From the NCBI GenBank assembly GCA_039000515.1, contig JBCFYV010011164.1:35050021-35114020 (forward strand): a DNA stretch of 64,000 nt. The letters run 5' to 3'. The notes below the pieces were generated by a model that saw only the letters and a list, made by a program, of their open reading frames with translations, was not told the DNA's origin and ran no database searches. This document shows, piece by piece, positions 48,690 to 58,958 of this stretch (the first letter of the stretch is position 1; each line of letters begins with the position of its first letter). The translations under genes were made by a program, and so were the position numbers. Source of the stretch: Timema cristinae. Its lineage: Eukaryota; Arthropoda; Insecta; Phasmatodea; Timematidae.

Positions 48690-48995
48690 CAGCCCAGATC
48701 GATCTATACTGAACAAGCGGCCACACCATGCTGGCAAAGATGATACCAGATCCTGAGGATTGAGGGTGTCATGTGGTTTGTACTACAAACCTCCAGGCCA
48801 CTAATCTCAGTTTTATAGACCGGAGGAGCTATATTTTCATTCAAGTAGCTCCTCATCTGCTTTCACAAGACTGGGTCTGACCTCGTTATGTATACACTGC
48901 TTCACAGAGAATATGGAAGCGCTGAGGTTTGAACTAGGGACTTCTGGATCCATAGACAAGAGCTTTGACCACTACACCACAGAAGTGGTTCATTA
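48690..48995 (-). mobile_element. tRNA-derived SINE-like element, family E
   Basis: The minus strand reads 'cttctgtggtgtagtggtca' (A box) and 'ccctagttcaaacctc' (B box), with tRNA-like spacing. The GC-richer body differs from the other families and has no shared tail. Confidence 0.55.
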
Positions 48996-49404
48996 AAATG
49001 AAATTTAAAATACATTTGTATATTGGATAGACTAAGTTATTATTAGTATGATGTCTATTAAGTGATTCCGAAAAGGCTAATTTAATTATAAATAGTGCAT
49101 GCATTACTTGAATAAGTTTTTACTTCTTCAAAAAATACATTTAATAAGCATTGTTTTTCGAGCAAAGGAATGGAATAAGTGTTTTTAGAACGCTTACTAG
49201 CCCAAAGAGGTTGGACCTACAAATATAAATAGGTGGTAATCTTACCTTGACAGGTGAAGTACTTAAAGATAGGACTCAAGGTAAGAATGCTATCTTACAT
49301 TGTAAATGGAGTGTAGGAAACAAATATAGAGTTCGGCATAGTAAATAGTAATATCCACTAGTGGTGTCATAATATGTGGAAACTATAAAATAGCCTATCA
49401 CTAT
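48996..49404. other. No recognised gene
   Basis: AT-rich spacer. Confidence 0.5.
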
Positions 49405-49507
49405 ATTGTTTTGGAAATCAGATAAATCTGTGCCAGAACCGAGGATTAAACCCTGGACCACCAGCACAGAGGTCCGAAACCTTACCGTTAGATCCCCAGG
49501 TCACCCT
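49405..49507 (-). mobile_element. Family-C SINE head fragment
   Basis: Contains 'ggaaatcagataaatctgtg' and the tRNA-like head up to 'ccccaggtcaccc'. The 3' half is missing. Confidence 0.7.
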
Positions 49508-49974
49508 TACCGTGTTGAAAGACGTTCAAATTGTGCCAACTACCAACTTTGCATTAAATTATTTTTAATTCCCAACTAAAAACTGTAAACTTACTTATTC
49601 ATTGATGGAACTATGAGAGATAAGTCAAATCGCTGAAGATGATTACATATAAAATAATTATATAAGGGTGGTTGTTTTTAAGTTGGCACAGCGAGATATC
49701 TAAAAAACGTATTTAAAAAACGGTCCATACAATTTGCTTGGTTCTGAGACGTTGACCAAATTACAATTTATTTTTTATTTTGTGGACGCCTTTGAGGTAA
49801 ACTATTGCTTTTCAAATGAAATCCTGTATTTTTTTATTGCAGAATCGTATGCTAAGGAATAAAAAGTCACCATTTGAAATGCTTTTTTACTTGAAATCTA
49901 TTTTTTATTATATTGATTTTAATGAATTAAATAAATACGTATGATGTTTTTGGAACTGCTTTTATTTCAATTTA
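49508..49974. other. No recognised gene
   Basis: AT-rich sequence between two family-C fragments. Confidence 0.5.
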
Positions 49975-50228
49975 GACTTCTATGCTGGCGGCCGGGGTTC
50001 AATCCTCGGTCCCGGCACAGATTTATCTGATTTCCAAACTCTTCCTTCACCTCTGACAAGTTATCTTGTGAATGTGGGGAATGCCAGGCCTCCACCGTGG
50101 TTCGGATTCCACGTTAAACTGTAGGTCCTTCATTTCATCTCATAATCACCCTACCATTACACATTAGCGTAAGAGCGTATAACCCGAACGGGTAGTAAGA
50201 CGCGGTGCTAATAATAATAATATTTCAA
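49975..50228 (+). mobile_element. Family-C SINE, 5' truncated inside the tRNA head
   Basis: Starts at 'acttctatgctggcggccgg', keeps B box 'ggggttcaatcctcggtccc', and ends with the full tail 'gtataacccgaacgggtagt' + 'aagacgcggtgcta' + (ATA)n. Confidence 0.85.
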
Positions 50229-50526
50229 TTTGTTGCCTATAAGAATCTGTAAAGTGTAAATAAATATAAGCAAAACGGTCTCACAAACAAAAAAACAACT
50301 CTACCTGTAAGGTAATGAATTAGTTAATAAGGGAAGTTACCATAAGATCATATTTATTTATTACTTTTACCTCAGTTGGTTTTGATGTGAGATTTAAAAT
50401 TAATCTGACGAATGGTTTGTGTTTACCATTAAAATTGTAATATTAAGATATTTTTGTATAGTAATTTTATATTTCAGTTTTATAAAAGTTAATTTTCTTG
50501 CTAATTATGTAATTTTTTAATTAATT

Positions 50527-50565
50527 GGTCACCGCGTCTTACTATCCGTTCGGGCTATACGCTTA
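50527..50565 (-). mobile_element. SINE 3'-tail fragment
   Basis: 'caccgcgtcttactatccgt' + 'tcgggctatacgc' only; extreme 5' truncation. Confidence 0.75.
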
Positions 50566-51190
50566 GTTATGTAATCTAGGCATCTTTTGTCTGTTTAATT
50601 AGGAAGTGTCTATAAAAAAATAACATGATTGCTAATTAGATGATTTGGTTTTTTTTCCATGGTTGTCTTAAATGGTTTTGGAAATAGTAAGGAAGGACCC
50701 GATTTACCATTTCATAAAGTTTTATATAGTTCATTTGATTTATCGGAATTGGAAAATATGCATACAGCAAGCAGTAATCCCAAAGTTTATTTTAGGTGAT
50801 TTAATTATCTTTTTGTGATATTATGATAATTTTCACTATGTTGATTTTCTTTTGAGACAGTTTTCAAATTTAATCTCAGAACATTCATCCAGCCTCGCAG
50901 GTTAATAAGGGATAAATATTTATTTAAGAGAGAATACTTGAGAACAGTTCTAAACAACTTTTTATTTAAATATTATTAACATTATTTTTAGTGTCACAAT
51001 GAAGATTACTGTGTGTCAACCCCAAAACAATATTTTGTTGTTGTTAAAGAATCGTCATTTTTTTATGTGTTTAAATTATCTTTCTGAATAACACATTTTA
51101 TTAATTTATTATCATTTATTAATTTATTTATATTAAATTATATTCTGATTTCAGGATAATTTTACCACACTTTTTTTCCACGTTTTTTTT
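50566..51190. other. No recognised gene
   Basis: AT-rich spacer. Confidence 0.5.
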
Positions 51191-51410
51191 TTAAGGTATT
51201 GTTGACGTCAACGACCAGTGGATCATTGTGGTTGTTGGCTTTTTGTCAAAATAAGTAGGTAGGTCATGCAAGGCTGTAATTATTCTAAGCCCTATCATGA
51301 TGGTGAGCGCATGGTAGTCAAATAAACCGACAAAATTATGTCCTAACAATAAACTCCGGAAACGCTGCAGGGCCGTGACAATGGACAAACATTTTCTCTC
51401 TGTCACAATG
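51191..51410 (-). mobile_element. Ty3/gypsy-like RNase H fragment
   Basis: The 71-codon minus-strand frame reads 'TERKCLSIVTALQRFRSLLL' then 'GHNFVGLFDYHALT'. This matches the start of the RNase H domain of Ty3/gypsy polyproteins (usually TERExLAIVxALxxFRxYLxG...TDHxAL). The catalytic D of TDH is retained as 'FDYHAL'. It ends in unrelated sequence, and no integrase or LTR is seen. Isolated dead fragment. Confidence 0.75.
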
Positions 51411-51444
51411 TTTTATTTACTATACACTCAAATATTTAAAATAG

Positions 51445-51551
51445 TATATATAGCAGTTCCATTTCCTTAAACTATCAATGTAGGCGAAGTTGTCATCATA
51501 TCCAAATTCTACCAACATAATCACAGTTTTCAAATTATAATCATGGTAAGT
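51445..51551 (+). promoter_or_regulatory. TATA promoter and ATG-only first exon (copy 2)
   Basis: TATATATAG at 51445 precedes a leader that ends 'ttttcaaattataatcATGG' with ATG at 51543-51545 directly abutting GTAAGT. Leader pieces 'agttcca' after the TATA box and 'tttcaaa...aatcATGGTAAGTTTTC' are shared with the locus at 56358, so the two are paralogous first exons. No matching second exon was found before 56.3 kb. This may be an alternative promoter of the gene at 58959 or a dead paralogue. Confidence 0.5.
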
Positions 51552-51744
51552 TTTCATGTAGAAATAACTTATATAAGAATATATCAGTAAACATTGTTAA
51601 TGGACCTACTAGATAAACTATTTAGATATTTTATAAAACTCACTTAATTTACTATAAAGAGATAAAATTAATAGAGTTTATTTCACCTATAAATTATTAC
51701 TTTTAACAAGATAGTGTATAAAGAAGTAGTTATTATGATTGTTA

Positions 51745-52030
51745 TTAGCACCACGTCTTACTACCCGTTCGGGCTATACGCACTTATGCTAATGTGAAAT
51801 GGTAGGGTGATTGTGAGATGAAATGGAGGACCTACAGTTTAACGTGGAATCCGAACCATGGTATAGACCTGACATTCCTCACATTAACAATTTGTAATTG
51901 ATACACATCTTGTCAGAGGTGAAGGAAGGGTTTGGCAATCAGATAAATCTGTGCCAGGGCCGAGGATTGAACCCCGGACCTCCAACACAGAAGTCTGACA
52001 CCTTACCCTTAGACAACCAGGTCACAAAGA
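51745..52030 (-). mobile_element. tRNA-derived SINE, family C
   Basis: Tail 'caccacgtcttactacccgt' + 'tcgggctatacgcact' at the left, body as at 4878, head ending 'cttagacaaccaggtcac'. A short insertion ('aatttgtaattgatacacat') interrupts the body near 51890. Confidence 0.85.
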
Positions 52031-52800
52031 AGTAGTATTTATAATCAAAATATTTTTACTGATTTTTGACAAATTGACTAAAGTTGTTATGCTTATTACT
52101 TCTGGTAAGGTTTATGGTATTTCAAATTACAAAAAATAGTAAAATAAATCTCTGAATAAAACGTTTTAAATAATATGACTAACTATACCCCATCTACGTT
52201 AGGAGTACAGGTAGGTAACAGATAGAAAAAGCTTCCAGATCTACAATCATGTATCCATTCGCCAAACCATTTAATCCGTAAGACTGTGTGTTGAGCTGCT
52301 ATCATGTTGGTAAATCCAAACTTTCACAGCAAAACCATTTGTTTTTAGTTACGTTTTTATTTTAAGCACTTTTACATTATTGAAAAACGAACTTTTTAAA
52401 ACTACCATTTGGATCTTTCTTTTTTGTGGAAGTGACGTCTGTAGTGTACCTAAAAATGCTTCACAGACAAGAGCTTATGAAAGGTTGCCTTCTCTTCATA
52501 AATTAATATGGCTAAACAGACCAGATAACGTCACACAAGTGGTTTTTGCTTGTATAAATGCTCACATATGTTCACAATATATATTTAAACTAAAATTTTG
52601 ATAGGGTTTTTCTTTAAGTTATAAGAAAACATTTATTTTGGTGGCCAGTTATAGCAAGATACAAGTGTGTATATAATATTGTTTAAATTTATTATTATAT
52701 GCACCATAATATATCTTGTTGCCACAACCGCAAAACAAAAAATATAATCGTTTAGTTAATATTTATTGTTCTTTCAATAATAAACCCTTTTAATTAATAG
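52031..52800. other. No recognised gene
   Basis: The 73-codon frame at 52380 begins with a non-ATG codon and has a hydrophobic start ('TTIWIFLFCGSDVCSVPKN'). It has no convincing splice context, so it is not called. Confidence 0.4.
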
Positions 52801-52810
52801 TATATGGTGT

Positions 52811-53400
52811 GATATTCATAGGAAACACGTTAATTGAAAACTGGGAACACATGTTGGCACACTAACGGAAATTTAAAGATTATTGTTGTATTTAAATATT
52901 CATAGGAAACACGTTAATTGAAAACTGGAAACACATGTTGGCACAATAACGTAAATAAAAAGATTATTGTTGTATTTAAATATTCGTAGGAAACACGTTA
53001 ATTGAAAACTGGAAACACATGTTGGCACACTAACGGAAATTTAAAGATTATTGTTGTATTTAAATATTCATAGGAAACACGTTAATTGAAAACTGGAAAC
53101 ACATGTTGGCACACTAACGGAAATAAAAAGATTATTGTTATATTTAAATATTCATAGGAAACACGTTAATTGAAAACTGGAAACACATGTTGGCACACTA
53201 ACGGAAATAAAAAGATTATTGTTGTATTTAAATATTCATAGGAAACACGTTAATTGAAAACTGGAAACACATGTTGGCACACTAACGGAAATAAAAAGAT
53301 TATTGTTGTATTTAAATATTCATAGGAAACACGTTAATTGAAAACTGGAAACACGTGTTGGCACACTAATGGAAATAAAAAGATTATTGTTGTATTTAAA
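52811..53400. repeat. 84-bp tandem repeat, seven copies
   Basis: 'ggaaacacgttaattgaaaa' starts at 52821, 52905, 52989, 53073, 53157, 53241 and 53325, exactly 84 bp apart. Copies differ at a few sites (for example 'atttaaagat' versus 'ataaaaagat'), so the array is young. The sequence is unrelated to the 84-bp repeat at 18.5 kb. Confidence 0.95.
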
Positions 53401-53614
53401 TTCTTAGTCCGTTTAGTTAGTTAGTAATGTTAGGAGAAATTATACAGTAATTCATTAGAAAGTATTATTGGAAGCATTTCATAACTCTTATTTGCATTTA
53501 ACACTTTGATAAAGGCCTAGTCCTGCATCTGGTAGAAACGGCGCTACTTGGAAATTTGTGGCGAGCAAAAAGGTTTATATTGTTGTGAAAAACTGAAGGA
53601 AGCAAATATTATTA

Positions 53615-54105
53615 TTGATCTTTCAATTGGGAATAAAAATACTTTTTCAAAGTATGAAATGCAAAGAACTGTGGCTTAGGAAGACTATTGAATTCTGCGA
53701 GTTTACTGACAAACTAAATTGTTTAACGTCATTGTTGGAGATTGTTTGTAAATATTGTAACATTTCATGGGAAATTTATAATTCTATGAAAACAAACACT
53801 CAGTATTTTGATGTAAATGCGAGGTTAGTGTATGGTCTCAGAAGTGTAGGTAAAGGCAGGATTGCCGGTGAAACTTTGTGTGATATAATGAATTTACCTC
53901 AACATCCTGGCAATTTTTTCAAATACAATAAAGTCTTAGATCAATGTATACAAAGTGTAGCTAATGACTATGTATAAATCTGCATAGGAGGAAGTTAATG
54001 AAAATGACAATAATATAAATATTGCTACCACATTAGATGAAAGTTAGCAAAAACGAAATCTTACGTCATTGAATGGTGTGGTAATTTATATCAGCAAACT
54101 TTAAC
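53615..54105 (+). mobile_element. Mutator-like transposase-domain fragment (pseudogene)
   Basis: A 120-codon frame contains 'FDVNARLVYGLRSVGKGRIA' followed by 'GETLCDIMNLP', the conserved opening of the Mutator-like transposase domain found in many invertebrate proteins. After 53977 the match continues in another frame: 'EEVNENDNNINIATTLDES', a stop where the family has tryptophan, then 'QKRNLTSLNGVVI'. A frameshift plus tgg-to-tag stop prove decay. No terminal repeats are identified. The adjacent 84-bp satellite may or may not belong to the same element. Confidence 0.8.
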
Positions 54106-54796
54106 TTCAATTTCCAAATAATGTGTTTTTTTCCAACTTAATGTCCACTTATTTAAAAAAGTGGTTCTGAGTATTTGAATGTAATTTTCAGTACTTGATT
54201 ATGAATATGTTCCAAATACAGTGAACCTATTATTTTTGTATTTGAAGTTTACAAAATAAATTAAGAAAATATTATTAAAACTATTTTGTCTAAATAATAT
54301 AAATTTTAAAAAAATTCTTCATCACGTAATCGTAAAACATACAAGTTAAATGTTAGGTTCACTTTACTAACAAGGAGTTCAAACGTTACCATTAAAAATT
54401 TGGTTTTAGTATATTGAGTGTTTCTGGAGATAATGGTACCTGAATAGTGTCAATTTAACATGTTGGGGATAGGGAGGGACTGGTCCCCTTATTGTAAAAA
54501 TATTAATTATGCTTATATAACTTGTTGATTTTTTATTTTGACAAATTAATAGCACAATAGTTATGAGTTACCATTAATTTAAACTATTCCAATATATGGA
54601 GTGTGAGCACATAATTAAAAATCATACGGACTTGAAGATTATAAGTATAAGGAGCTTGAAAGTATGTAGTAGGGGTTTAGTTATTGAATGTTACAGAGCC
54701 ACCGTGACTTAAAAATAGGTTCTGTTAGTTTAAATCCTTACTAAAAGGTAGCAGCACACAATAAATTTTAATTCTAGAATTGATCATTACACGGTA
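54106..54796. other. No recognised gene
   Basis: AT-rich spacer. Confidence 0.5.
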
Positions 54797-54830
54797 GTGG
54801 CGGCTCATGGTATAGATAAAAATTCAGTAT
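54797..54830. mobile_element. hAT-like terminal sequence
   Basis: 'tagtggcggctcatggtata' resembles the left end of the element at 25229. The partner end was not found. Confidence 0.4.
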
Positions 54831-55109
54831 TCCAAATCTTATAGTTAATTACTTATTGCTGATTTGTATGTTATTAAACTTTCCAAAAAAATAGCATGTT
54901 GATGAGTGTTTGATGTATAGTGTTTCAGTAGATTAAACGATTAATGATTAAGTGTTAATTTAATAAACTAATTTTTGTTGATCGGTATATATCCGCCAAA
55001 CATTTTTACAAAAATAATTTCGATCACACTTTGGTACACCATAATAATAAATATGTAGTAAGAAGAGGAAATAATAACTATGGCAACAAGTAGGACAAAA
55101 TAGACCCCA

Positions 55110-55570
55110 AGCAAATTACTGTATAAACATACTTATAGAATGGTGCAATTGTAGGTCGTTATTAAAAAAATGCAGAAAAAAACTCATCACACTTTATGAA
55201 CAAACTAGACGTAAATTTTGTTTTTGCTGACACTTAAAATAGTTTAGGGATATTGTTGAAAATCATACATTAATATTGAGTCCAAAAATAAGATATCTAG
55301 GTGTGATATTAGACTTTATCAAGGGAATCTCAACTAAAAAAAAAACGCATTGATGTTTTTCACTCCCGTAACCTTTTAACAATATTTAAAAGCATGGAGT
55401 CCATTCCCGTAGACTTTAATAGAAACGTGCGAAAATATTCTTCCACCCAGTATTTACATTTGTCCATCTTTCATGCTTATTATAACAAACTGAGCTCAAT
55501 TCAATGAATAAGGCTCTGGGACGACACGCTATTCATTTGGCATATTGAACAAAATTAGCAAGTCTCGTAT
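55110..55570 (+). mobile_element. LINE reverse transcriptase remnant
   Basis: The plus strand yields 'IEWCNCRSLLKKCRKKLITL' and, after a gap, 'LILSPKIRYLGVILDFIKGI', the post-palm 'N..K.....YLGVxLD' block of Jockey/R1-type polymerases. Many stops and shifts. The catalytic core is missing. Confidence 0.65.
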
Positions 55571-55829
55571 CACAACTCTATGTTATAAATGATTTTACAC
55601 AAATCTGCATCCACCAACTTAAAGTACATACTTGCTAAGTTTATCAAGCAATTGACACATAGAACGCTGTTTTTAAGGCAATACTGGCCATTGAAGTAAG
55701 TCACTACCACTGTCTGGAACGTCCAGACTCTATTATTATCAACATTATTGGAGTTCATGTCCCGGTGGAGTTAAAAAAGGGTGTTTTACAAAACTTGTTT
55801 CACATTCAGTGCGATTGAGACCCATTTAT
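55571..55829. other. No recognised gene
   Basis: Probably the worn downstream part of the LINE. The 62-codon minus-strand frame is a shadow. Confidence 0.35.
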
Positions 55830-56070
55830 GTGGCCGTATGGTCTAAGGTGTCACTCTCGCAATAGACCAGACTACCGATGATGGGAATATATAGGTTGGC
55901 TATATATTGGGTGTATTTGAGGTGGTTTTCCCTAAATGTTTCTCCATTTTCCATTCATGAAAATGTGGTATACTTACTTCTTCTAAATAATATCTTACCC
56001 ATCCTTAACACAATAGAGTAATTAGTGCATAGGTGTATAGCCCAAACAAGTAGTAAGACGCGGTGCGATA
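55830..56070 (+). mobile_element. tRNA-derived SINE, family B (full length, diverged)
   Basis: Head 'gtggccgtatggtctaaggt' + 'gtcactctcgcaatagacca', body 'tgaggtggttttccctaaat', tail 'agcccaaacaagtagtaaga' + 'cgcggtgcgata'. The B box is damaged by 'ggttggctatat'. Confidence 0.75.
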
Positions 56071-56357
56071 AAGAAAATAGTACGGTTGAAAAGGCCATAA
56101 GATAACCATTCCACTCATAATTCGAGGACACAGTTTAAGTTCGGCCGTCACAATTGGTCACGGCAACAAACAGCAACAGTTCCAAGGGCACACCAGTTTT
56201 ACGGGGTTTCTTTGTCGAGGTCACACTCCCGCGATTGTCCTTAATCTATTTTGGTGAGATAGCTGAACAACATTATGGGCCAACTTTATGCGTCACATCA
56301 TTATGCTTTCAACCTGTCACAGGGGTATAGTATTTATTTAATTAACTTCTACATCAG

Positions 56358-56495
56358 TATAGATTGTAGTTCCATATAGATGTATACCTACTAGCTACAT
56401 GTCATAATTCTATTGAGGTTGGTGTTGAAGTAGAGAATAGACAACATCAGGGTTTCGAAATCAGAACTTTATTTCAAACTCAAATCATGGTAAGT
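56358..56495 (+). promoter_or_regulatory. TATA-like promoter and ATG-only first exon (copy 3)
   Basis: 'gtatagattgtagttcca' at 56358 aligns with 'gtatatatagcagttcca' at 51444. The leader ends 'tttcaaactcaaatcATGG' with ATG at 56487-56489 directly before GTAAGT. A 2.46-kb intron would reach the acceptor at 58958. The ATG leaves phase 0, whereas the signal-peptide frame downstream needs another phase, so either an indel error exists or an unseen exon intervenes. Of the three first exons this is the one nearest the Ala-Ala-Thr exon. Confidence 0.5.
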
Positions 56496-56624
56496 TTTCT
56501 AAAGATATATTATATTCAGTGCATAGTCTATTTTAAAACAAAATGTGACACTATTTTACTGCACTAACATAGTAAATTCAACCAAAAATTATTGATTAAC
56601 CCAAAACTCTAATTAATTCTGTTA

Positions 56625-56935
56625 AATCCGGGTCTTACTACCCCATCCAAAGGTTATCAGAACTTTAGTAAACCGATAATATTAATATAATTATAAATAT
56701 ATTATACAATATAATTATCTAAATTATATAATAATATATATTTATAAGAGAGAGAAGAGACGGTAGAATTGATAGTAAGTGGCCCGCATTTGCGTGTAGA
56801 GAGTGTGTGAATCAATTTAGATAAAATACCTTCAGTATATCCTGCTGGGATTCGAACTTTGATATCCCCTGTTAGCGGAAATGCTTTGTATTTTAAGGGA
56901 AGTGATTTGAACCTCATGGCGATTGGTAAATGATA
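56625..56935 (-). mobile_element. Family-B SINE
   Basis: Tail 'ccgggtcttactaccccatc', body 'tttgcgtgtagagagtgtgt', head 'gggattcgaactttgatatc'. A TA-rich insertion sits in the middle (56680-56750). Confidence 0.6.
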
Positions 56936-56989
56936 ATCATTTCCTATTTTAGCCTTTTAATCATATAGCCTTTTATGTATTTTATTAAT

Positions 56990-57082
56990 TCAATCACCTT
57001 CAAACGTGAAAGATCAGTTTGTAAAATGGAATAGGCGTATAACCTAAACGGGTAGTGAGATGCGGTGCTAAGAAAAAAAAAG
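56990..57082 (+). mobile_element. SINE 3'-tail fragment
   Basis: 'gcgtataacctaaacgggta' + 'gtgagatgcggtgcta' + A-run. Confidence 0.6.
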
Positions 57083-57640
57083 TAATAAACATATGCAAAG
57101 TTTGATCAAAATCACTTGATTCTGATTATATTTTTTAAATTAGTCTATTTCAAAACCATATCAACTATATAATGGCTATAAAAACACTTCTCCATGTCAT
57201 GTTGCAAAAAAAGATTTGCATTATTGAAGAATATTGGCTGCCAGACGGGGAATGACGTCATATCCAGGCTAACTTAAGTTGTTTAAAAACACGGGTGGGG
57301 GAGGGGTGGGCTATTTGGCGTGATTGTAGAGAAAATAGGATGTGGGAGAGGAAAGAATATTCAATAATTATGAAGACATCCCAGTTTTCATATCTTAGCT
57401 TAATCATACTTATAAGTGGGGTCAAATGCTAGAGTCTTATTAAGGAATCGTATTTGATATTCCTTTAACAAGGTGTAAGACATGGTTGTGTTACGTACCC
57501 ATAGCTGTATTTGTGTTTTTATGGATGTATGAGGAATGCTTGCGAGGGCGTGGTTGGTGTACAAGTGGACAAATATGAGAATGAGAGTGCTGCTATATAT
57601 AAAGATGAAAACGTATAATGGCTGAGAGTGAAAGTCACTT
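57083..57640. other. No recognised gene
   Basis: Includes a CRE-like 'gaatgacgtcatatccagg' at about 57250 and an 81-codon minus-strand frame without recognisable features. Confidence 0.4.
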
Positions 57641-57644
57641 TGCA

Positions 57645-58095
57645 TAATACATTAAATCGTTTGGACATGGCGACAGGCAATTAAGATCTTCGTTTAAATG
57701 TATCTAAAACTAATTTTATAGTTTTTGAAATGGATGGATTATTAAATAATGCCAGCTTGGTATAAATAGAAAAAGTTTTTAACACGTGAATGGCCTTTTG
57801 TATCTGGGTAAAAATGTTCTGGATGGTGAAATCCAAAGATAGATGAATAAACTCTGAGAGCAGTTAGATGTATGTGGACTCTTAAAAAGCATGAAGTAAT
57901 ATTGAAAGAGGGAAAAATGGTAGTTATAAAATTGTGTAACGCCAACATTGTTTTACTGATTTGAAAATTGGGTTTGTTAGGAAAATTCAGAGAAAAAGGT
58001 GAATGCGGTTGGAATGAGATAATTAAGAAATGTATGTGGAAAAACTTGTATGGACTTAGTCAAATGATTAATAAAATAAGTATCCCTGTAGTTAT
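57645..58095 (+). mobile_element. LINE reverse transcriptase remnant (RTE/Jockey-like C-terminal region)
   Basis: The plus strand reads 'RLNVSKTNFIVFEMDG' (the 'LxVNxxKSKxMVF' block), then a 'TLRAVRCMWTLKKHEVILKE' segment. After a frameshift comes 'EKKVNAVGMR' with a stop, then 'LRNVCGKTCMDLVK', matching the 'RxxAVEMRxLRxxCGxTRxD' block. Multiple stops; inactive. The palm motif lies outside the preserved part. Confidence 0.75.
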
Positions 58096-58955
58096 AACAC
58101 AAGTAACCCTTCTTGAGTATTTAATCATTTAGTTAGGTTTTTTTAAGATGCATCATGAATGTAGTTATATTAAGTTCTGATTAAATAGTATTTAGCTACC
58201 AAGTTGAAGTTCTATTTTTTTATTCATATTGCATTATCAAATTTATGAATCCAAATATAAATTAATAACTTTTATGTTTCCCTCATTATAAAATACCCAA
58301 TTTTATTACATTCATGAATGACACACACCAATACATACAACTGATATAAGAAGAACTACAGTTTTATCAATTTTTACAAATTGTCATTTGTGTATGTGTA
58401 CTATATTTGTTATGATTGGCAAATTTTTCTAAATTAATTATGTTTTCATAGTAGAACCGAAAGAAATAATGAAATGGTCCTTATTCTAGATTAAAAATAG
58501 TAACGTTAATATAAATACTTGAATTTGTGCATCTACCAAACATTTAATGGGCTAATAGAGCTAGTAAGTAATATTCTTGTGAATGAGACATAGTGATTTA
58601 CGTTTTACTAGTTTATTATTGTATTGTCTCAAGTTAGTATTAGTTTTTGATATGTATGTGAACATAAAAAACTAGTGTTTATAAAATACAAGTTATATGA
58701 TTAAGTTAAAAATGACAAACAATAGTACTTACTCATTCCTCACCTTTATTTACATATTAAAAATTTATAAAACTTATTTATCATGTATATTCCCAAAGTT
58801 AAAACTAAAATGCTTACCCAAAGGGATTGTAGCTTTGAATGGTTATAATATTTGAAAGAAAAATAAAATTAACTTAACTCAAGGCATTTATAAAACATTT
58901 CGAATAAAAACAAAAAATAGCAAGCCTAGTATAACAAAACCAAACGTATTATTTC
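58096..58955. other. Intronic or intergenic AT-rich sequence
   Basis: No coding pattern. If the first exon at 56358 joins the exon at 58959, this is intron. A pyrimidine-rich tract precedes the acceptor 'tattatttcag' at 58948-58958. Confidence 0.5.
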
Positions 58956-58958
58956 AGA

